From the NCBI GenBank assembly GCA_021156265.1, contig JAJNBR010000142.1, positions 1 to 7,295 of the forward strand: a stretch of 7,295 nucleotides of DNA. The letters run 5' to 3'. Under the pieces are notes generated by a model. The model worked only from the letters and a program-made list of their open reading frames with translations, was not told where the DNA came from and ran no database searches. This document shows, one piece after another, positions 5,618 to 7,295 of this stretch. The translations under genes were made by a program, and so were the position numbers. The DNA comes from Flavipsychrobacter sp. (GTDB lineage: Bacteria; Bacteroidota; Bacteroidia; Chitinophagales; Chitinophagaceae). How positions within the stretch are numbered: the stretch's first letter is position 1; each line of letters starts with the position of its first letter.

Positions 5618-7295
5618 TTATGACACAGGGTCTACATCGGGCAGCACCTGCAGGGATGTGTTGCCCTTGGCTGATGTGATGGTTTGTTTTTGTGCACGGA
5701 TAAGAGACTTCACTTCATTGATAACACGGCGGTCGCGGGGGCATTTGATCCAAACTTCCTGTACAAACAGGTTGCGCACCCTGGACACGATGGCAGGGCC
5801 GGGGCCCTGGATGATAATGCCTTCTATTTTCGACAGCGCCTGTGCCATGGCGTTGGCGCCTTCAATGGCCTTGGGCTCGTCTTTGTGCTTAAATATTATT
5901 TTGATGAGTCGCGAGAACGGCGGGTAAGCAAAATACTCGCGGTATTTGATCTCGTGTTCGTAGTAAGCGCGCACGTCATGTTCCTGCACCCATTTCAACA
6001 CGGGGTGCTGCAGGTTGTGCACTTGTATGATAACACGGCCTGCACCGTCGGCACGCCCCGCACGGCCACTCACCTGCTCCATGAGTTGAAACGCGCGTTC
6101 GTTGACGCGGAAGTCGGGGAAGCTTAATAAACTATCGGCGCTGAGGATGCCCACCAAAGCAACAGGTGCAAAGTCCAGGCCTTTCACTACCATTTGTGTA
6201 CCCACCAGTATATCCAGTTTCTGTTTGCCCATCTGGTCGAGCAGCTGCGAGAGCGTTTGCTTGCCGCGCATGCTGTCCACATCCATACGTGCCACGCGCG
6301 CACTGGGGAATAGCTGCTGTACTTCTTCTTCTATTTTTTCAGTACCAAAAGTTTTGCTCTGCAGGCGGTTGCTGCCACACTGGGGGCAGGAATGTATGAC
6401 CGCAGATTTTTGTCCGCAGTAATGGCAGTGCAGTTTGTCTGTGCTCTTGTGATAGGTGAGCGACACCGCGCAGTTCTTGCACTGCGGCACCCAGCCGCAC
6501 ACCATGCACAGCTGGAAAGGCGCGTATCCCCGCCTGTTCTGAAACAGGATGACCTGCTTTTTATTTTGCAACGCTTCGCTCATGGCTTGTTGCAATTCGG
6601 GTGTAAGCAGCTTGTAACCGAGTTGCCGCACTGCATCCAGCGATTTTGCATTCACCAGTTCTATGCCCGGCATACGCACACCCAGGTAGCGTTCTTTCAG
6701 CTGCACATAGCCGTATTTGCCCTGCTGTGCATTGTAGAGGCTTTCTATAGAAGGTGTAGCTGAGCCGAGTATGACCTTGGCGCCATGCAACGACGCAAGG
6801 TATATAGCTGCGTCGCGTGCATGGAAGCGCGGTGCAGGATCTTTTTGTTTGTACGAGGCATCATGCTCTTCATCGGCGATGATGATGCCGAGGTTGTTGT
6901 AGGGTAACCATAAAGCAGAGCGTGGTCCGGCTATTACCTTATACTTGCCTGTTCTTACTTTCTCCCAGATCTCCACACGTTCGTTGTTGCTGAAGCGGGA
7001 GTGGTACACACCCAGGTCATCGCCGAAATAAGCATACAGGCGGCTGACAAGTTGTGTGGTCAAACCTATTTCCGGCAGCAGCAGTATAGCCTGCTTGCCT
7101 TCTGCAATAGCAGCTTTTACCCTGTCGACATATAGCAGTGTTTTACCGCTGCCTGTCACACCTTCCAGCAAAACGACGTCTTTTTCCGTCATGCCTTTCA
7201 GCAGTTCATCAAAAGCTTTTTGCTGAGCAGGTGTAAACACTATTTCCTTTTCCTCCTGCCGGTTGCCGAATAACAACCTGTCTACCTCTACTTCT
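5618..7295 (-). CDS. priA: Primosomal protein N' (replication restart helicase PriA), partial
   Basis: The frame stays open to the window edge, so the N-terminal DNA-binding part and true start lie beyond 7295; about 558 C-terminal residues are present. PriA is a 3'-to-5' superfamily 2 helicase that recognises stalled or recombinant forks and reloads the replicative helicase. Numbered from the TTG codon at 7276, visible landmarks are Walker A GVTGSGKT (39-46), the DEEH box (135-138), the motif III SAT (172-174), a zinc-binding module with four CxxC pairs (C257/C260, C266/C269, C284/C287, C297/C300), the GTQMVVKGLDF segment (359-369) and motif VI QVSGRAGR (401-408). The PriA-specific C-terminal domain follows to the TAA at 5618-5620. 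All eight zinc cysteines and the helicase motifs are intact, so the protein looks functional. The TTG at 7276 is not the start; in-frame codons continue upstream of it. Its 3' end is 13 bases from a palindromic repeat. Confidence 0.97.
   Translation of the reverse strand, partial: EVEVDRLLFGNRQEEKEIVFTPAQQKAFDELLKGMTEKDVVLLEGVTGSGKTLLYVDRVKAAIAEGKQAILLLPEIGLTTQLVSRLYAYFGDDLGVYHSRFSNNERVEIWEKVRTGKYKVIAGPRSALWLPYNNLGIIIADEEHDASYKQKDPAPRFHARDAAIYLASLHGAKVILGSATPSIESLYNAQQGKYGYVQLKERYLGVRMPGIELVNAKSLDAVRQLGYKLLTPELQQAMSEALQNKKQVILFQNRRGYAPFQLCMVCGWVPQCKNCAVSLTYHKSTDKLHCHYCGQKSAVIHSCPQCGSNRLQSKTFGTEKIEEEVQQLFPSARVARMDVDSMRGKQTLSQLLDQMGKQKLDILVGTQMVVKGLDFAPVALVGILSADSLLSFPDFRVNERAFQLMEQVSGRAGRADGAGRVIIQVHNLQHPVLKWVQEHDVRAYYEHEIKYREYFAYPPFSRLIKIIFKHKDEPKAIEGANAMAQALSKIEGIIIQGPGPAIVSRVRNLFVQEVWIKCPRDRRVINEVKSLIRAQKQTITSAKGNTSLQVLPDVDPVS

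Noticed and set aside
5684..6763. Several open plus-strand frames opposite priA
   Set aside because: They are shadows of the PriA reading frame, which has intact helicase and zinc motifs. Their products have no domain or signal.

Overview
This window most likely comes from a Bacteroidota chromosome, probably near the Chitinophagales. The evidence is a type IX secretion (T9SS) C-terminal sorting domain, lipoprotein signals with the phylum's relaxed lipobox, an acidic stretch right after the lipid-anchored cysteine, a TAnnTTTG-type -7 promoter element, and a tandem pair of secreted ferritin-like proteins of a type I know from this phylum. GC is about 50-55% in most genes and drops to about 37% in one short gene.

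Layout. (1) 33-1649 (+): a secreted beta-propeller protein with eight FG-GAP/VCBS calcium loops, PQQ-type blades and a T9SS type A tail. (2) 1650-2747 (-): a GT-B glycosyltransferase of the MurG/GT28-like group. It converges on gene 1 with no base between the stop codons (TGA|TCA). (3) 2791-2925 (+): a 44-residue lipoprotein, divergent from gene 2 across a 43-base promoter region. (4) 2926-3341: a poorly resolved stretch with mirror-image candidate ORFs on the two strands; only a weak CDS call is possible. (5) 3342-4867 (+): a two-gene operon of ferritin-like proteins, closed by a strong intrinsic terminator at 4889-4917. (6) 4935-5604: two 50-base copies of a palindromic repeat in inverted orientation, enclosing an AT-rich lipoprotein gene (5038-5475). 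(7) 5618-7295 (-): most of primosomal helicase PriA, whose N-terminus lies beyond the window.

How the genes fit together. They do not form one pathway. The window mixes housekeeping (PriA), envelope biosynthesis (glycosyltransferase) and exported proteins (T9SS substrate, three lipoproteins or lipoprotein-like proteins, ferritin pair). The only convincing operon is the ferritin-like pair. Two things are least ordinary. In both ferritin-like paralogs, residues at the expected di-metal ligand positions are replaced, and the replacements fall in different helices. The AT-rich lipoprotein gene is bracketed by inverted repeats and looks like acquired cargo. I do not see a clear new defence or mobile system.
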